A stretch of 8,727 nt of DNA, taken from contig JAJUGM010000123.1 in the NCBI GenBank assembly GCA_029268165.1, positions 1 through 8,727 of the forward strand, read 5' to 3'. Positions 7,901 through 8,727 of the stretch are shown here, piece by piece. Numbering within the stretch: position 1 is the stretch's first letter; every line of letters begins with the position of its first letter. Below the pieces are notes generated by a model that saw only the letters and a program-made list of their open reading frames with translations, did not search any database and was not told where the DNA came from. This DNA comes from Bacteroidota bacterium. Lineage in GTDB: Bacteria; Bacteroidota; Bacteroidia; Bacteroidales; UBA10428. A program made the translations under genes and the position numbers.

Positions 7901-8633
7901 CGGTATGAATCCGCTTGTTTTTATCGGTGAAAATTCTTTGCGTTTCCTGACCGGATTAAAAAATATATCGATTTCTTATTCAAATACAGCTGCGACAAAA
8001 GTACTTGGATATCTGCCTGATTCAAGAAGATTTGGGTTTTCAAAAGATGAAAGATATTCAGGGGCGCCAGGATGGCCTTTCCTACTGGGATACCAGGATG
8101 AAAATATTATTAAGGATTTTACTGTAAACGGTTGGTTAACAACAGATTCCACCTTCAGTAATCCTTATACCATGACAAAAAATGAGAATGTTAATATTCG
8201 CGGGACATTTGAGCCATTCAGAGGATTCAGGATTGAACTTTCGGCATTAAGGACTTATGCTGAGCAAATGAGTGAATATTTTATTTACGATGGAGTCTCA
8301 AAATACGGAGGATTTAGCTTTGAAAACCGCCTGAAAACAGGAAGTTTTTCAATATCAATTATCAGCATAGGAACTGCCTTTGAGAAGCTTAGCAGTGAAA
8401 ATGCTTATGCATCAGTTTATTTTGACAGAATGAAGGAATACCGGAAAACGATTTCAAGCAGGCTGTACAGACGAAGAATAAATACAAGTACTTCCGGCTA
8501 CAAAGGATTAATACAACAACCCATTGAACCAGGCTATTCTGATGGATATGGCTCCACATCACCTGAAGTATTGGTACCTTCGTTTTTAGCTGCATATACA
8601 GGTAAAGATCCCAATGCAGTAAGCCTTGACTGA
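1953..8633 (+). CDS. sprA: T9SS outer-membrane translocon SprA/Sov, 3'-truncated
   Basis: SprA (Sov in Porphyromonas) is the outer-membrane pore of the type IX secretion system. The Flavobacterium johnsoniae structure shows a single 36-strand beta-barrel that exports folded proteins through a lateral gate and works with PorV and a plug protein. Here 2226 residues are readable, against about 2400-2500 for characterised members. A signal peptide spans residues 1-33 with a probable cut at LSA/QS. Similar strand motifs recur at 451-463 (EYTVNRELGYISL) and 700-712 (YTVDYTLGRVKIL). Other family landmarks are NPDGRFDFIEG (587-597), QDIGLDGLNSDEE (1070-1082), EERRRIKEISQDFTQRNSIN (from 1614) and RISHKLKTQNVTVKV (from 1928). 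Aromatic, alternating beta-strand sequence fills the C-terminal half. The frame ends just after FLAAYTGKDPN (2211-2221), where family members normally continue for roughly 150-250 more residues. The TGA at 8631-8633 lies on a junction with foreign DNA and is probably not the natural stop. The start is TTG, since no ATG occurs upstream of the signal peptide. Confidence 0.93.
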   Translation: MLYSGNRIYYISLKLLIFHCIGLLFICGYRLSAQSSGSTEDTIKLQYPFKDEIRYPFSSSGVRSPLYLSNPSNIESKVVYDPETNQYVFSETVGRLNYRPPVSMNMKEYIEYDNKTSISDYWLQKASETKTPQVSPLLANFQLGESFDKIFGTDAITIVPQGSAELVFGYNVSKTLNPAIPVRNRRVGSFVFKEKIQMNVTGSIGDKMQVGINYNTEATFDFENKTKLEYTGKEDEIIKKIEAGNVSFSVPGTLITGSQSLFGFKTDLQFGKLFVSSVISYQKGQSQVVEVKGGAQVNEFEINIDEYDANRHFFLSHFFRDNYNEWLKTLPYISSGVRIEQIEVWITNKTSEFDKDNRNILAIMDLGEGYGPDNEPNFFGDPGFVQAQSVINGAVSNDLNNLYNTITGQYSAIRNFTDIAGTLQPLESSYNFYSGRDYEKIENARKLSEREYTVNRELGYISLNTSLRSDEILAVAYVFTYRGQTYRVGELSTDGVSAPKTLVVKLIKGTNLTPKIGTWDLMMKNVYALGAYQVSQKDFVLDVLYRKDETGVPVNYISESGADPAFNNQILLKVLDLDHLDGLNEPNPDGRFDFIEGTTIIAKDGRIFFPLLEPFGADLRKKITGGDPNKNKIADKYVFEELYDSTQTKARLIARKNKFFLAGTYQSAVSSEIQLNAMNVPRGSVKVSAGGIPLVEGQDYTVDYTLGRVKILNQGYLESGTPLRVSLENNALYNLQTKTLVGTHLDYKFSDNFTVGGTIMHLTERPLTQKVNMGDEPISNTIWGLNANYRTESRLLTKLIDKLPLIETKETSSIALDGEFAHLIPGQAKITGKGGVAYIDDFEGTETTIELKNYTAWHLASAPKRFPRSALLNNLEYGFDRALLSWYYIDQLFIEKSYLTPNNINTKEVQSDPYTREVLETEIYKNRESGTGMKNPLSVLNLAYYPDERGPYNFTLNLTPDGKLVNPAAKWGGIMRSIQVTDFENANVEYIEFWLMDPFIKDSTHQGGDLYFNLGEISEDILKDSRKMFENGLPPTDEITLVDTTVWGRVPKTQNIVNAFDADADHRKRQDIGLDGLNSDEERSFFNDSYLSQLSAGSPAWEAANTDPANDDFRHFLDSYYDDIDAGVIERYKRFNNAEGNSPATESSGGEYAAATTLPTTEDINNDNTLNENESYFEYHVELKPDKMNFNNRYITDIIQGKDAKWYLFRIPISEYESKIGNIEDFKSIRFMRLYLTGFSKPVILRFAELHFVRAEWRKLQYDISQASPSITVQNKGSVFDVAAVNIEESSKKYPVNYVLPPGITRVIDPSQALLTQLNEQAILLKVKNLTDGDARAVFKNTDLDLRQYKKLRMFVHAEAMPGELLNDYEVSAFIRIGSDQLDNYYEYEVPLKLTPHRSNYNNESDADREIVWPDENLFEIDLDDLVEIKKERDQAERDDPFVYSKTKIYRKNKGKNKIKVKGTPNLSNIRTIILGIRNPAQADNQYQDDGLSKSAEIWFNELRLTDFNNRGGWAANARMQTKLADLGTVSMAGATSKPGFGSIEQKVDQRSHEETNQYDLSTNIELGKLFPEKSKVTIPLFIGLSNTTINPEYYPREPDRLLNDVLREAQSDEERRRIKEISQDFTQRNSINLTNVRINRDFKKWRIFSPANFSLSTAYSETHARSYKVERNNIIQYKAGFNYVYNARPKSITPFSKLKSLKSPYFRIIKDFNFTPFPNRITFRTSFDRNYNEIKLRNVYQDRDIKIDSTVTKDFLWDKYFDLAWDLTRSLKFDFSISNSSRIDELQGAYDFFREGEHEEWSKSVWNSISSGGSPLTYNHSFNATYNVPINKFPILNWTTLSLRYNSTYRWDRGPVFLNIGNGISNSNTFQINGQLNLNNLYSKSKYLKLLDTKYNPNRKPQESEKRFKTIEFRKEDVILKAQTPKRISHKLKTQNVTVKVVDRQGKEVRANVDVIDENRIGLTADSNYTGLTVIIEGQIEAGMNPLVFIGENSLRFLTGLKNISISYSNTAATKVLGYLPDSRRFGFSKDERYSGAPGWPFLLGYQDENIIKDFTVNGWLTTDSTFSNPYTMTKNENVNIRGTFEPFRGFRIELSALRTYAEQMSEYFIYDGVSKYGGFSFENRLKTGSFSISIISIGTAFEKLSSENAYASVYFDRMKEYRKTISSRLYRRRINTSTSGYKGLIQQPIEPGYSDGYGSTSPEVLVPSFLAAYTGKDPNAVSLD

Positions 8634-8634
8634 T
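8625..8634. other. Junction between Bacteroidota DNA and foreign high-GC DNA
   Basis: Sprawling AT-rich sprA coding sequence stops abruptly here. From 8634 to 8727, 61 of 94 bases are G or C (about 65%), and coding potential moves from the sprA frame to the frame starting at 8630. The exact break cannot be fixed because a few bases around TTGACTGA could belong to either side. There is no inverted repeat, tRNA, target-site duplication or insertion-sequence end at the join. That fits a chimeric assembly or contig-end misjoin better than a mobile-element boundary. Confidence 0.8.
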
Positions 8635-8727
8635 TCAGGGAGAAGCCCTCACCGTGCTGCGCACCTTGCCCACGGCGTCAGTCGATACGGTGCTCACCGA
8701 CCCGCCGTATTCCAGCGGAGGCATCAC
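8630..8727 (+). CDS. DNA amino-methyltransferase, N-terminal fragment (foreign segment)
   Basis: An open frame runs from 8630 off the right edge of the window and shows 32 full codons. It contains GEALTVLRTLP followed by SVDTVLTDPPYSSGG. DPPY is catalytic motif IV of N6-adenine and N4-cytosine DNA methyltransferases. Having it this near the likely N-terminus, preceded by an xGxALxVLxxLPxxSVD stretch, is typical of the order in which motif IV precedes the AdoMet-binding motif, often seen in phage-borne or solitary enzymes. The true start is missing: reading upstream in this frame meets TGA at 8627-8629. Of the 32 codons, 25 end in G or C, unlike the neighbouring sprA, so the source is a high-GC organism or phage (an actinobacterial origin is only a guess). 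Specificity and the existence of a partner nuclease cannot be told. Confidence 0.7.
   Translation, partial: MIQGEALTVLRTLPTASVDTVLTDPPYSSGGI

Noticed and set aside
8625..8727. Integration of a phage or restriction-modification island into sprA
   Set aside because: There is no attachment-site repeat, integrase, terminal inverted repeat or target duplication, and only about 95 bases of the foreign segment are visible. Misassembly explains the data more simply.
1..8727. CRISPR arrays, tRNA or rRNA genes, insertion sequences, defence or toxin-antitoxin systems
   Set aside because: I saw no regularly spaced repeats, no tRNA-like folds and no transposase or toxin motifs. Nearly all of the window is accounted for by three conserved genes.

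Overview
The window is a stretch of a Bacteroidota genome (probably Bacteroidales or a close relative) that ends in a short piece of unrelated DNA. The lineage call rests on three points. The largest gene encodes SprA/Sov, the outer-membrane translocon of the type IX secretion system (T9SS), which is restricted to this phylum. PdxA carries the TQGDINGVG-type N-terminus that I associate with Bacteroidota. The DNA is AT-rich, with A/T-rich leaders in place of clear Shine-Dalgarno sites.

Layout. Positions 1-229 are non-coding as far as I can tell. They hold a long imperfect inverted repeat (4-69), a small hairpin (102-118), a perfect 16-bp palindrome (122-137) and a candidate Bacteroidota-type promoter (137-168). 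Three plus-strand genes follow. pdxA (230-1288) makes a pyridoxal-phosphate biosynthesis enzyme. ruvA (1352-1933) makes the Holliday-junction-binding subunit of RuvABC. sprA (from 1953) is cut off at 8630. The gaps are 63 and 19 bp, all genes point the same way, and I see no terminator between them, so ruvA and sprA are probably co-transcribed and pdxA may join them. Their functions are unrelated: two housekeeping enzymes and one giant envelope protein. The link looks like conserved gene order rather than a pathway.

The right end is the real anomaly. At about 8625-8634 the sequence switches from AT-rich sprA coding DNA to about 65% GC (61 of 94 bases from 8634 to 8727). In a different frame the new segment encodes the start of an amino-methyltransferase (SVDTVLTDPPYSSGG, with the DPPY catalytic motif). 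The TGA that ends the sprA reading frame lies on this junction, so the SprA C-terminus is missing because of the join and not because of a natural stop. The simplest reading is a chimeric assembly or contig-end artefact. A real insertion into sprA is possible but less likely.

I do not find evidence for a previously undescribed biological system. The interior is ordinary conserved Bacteroidota sequence. The points worth checking are the junction, the forced non-ATG start of sprA, and the palindromes upstream of pdxA.
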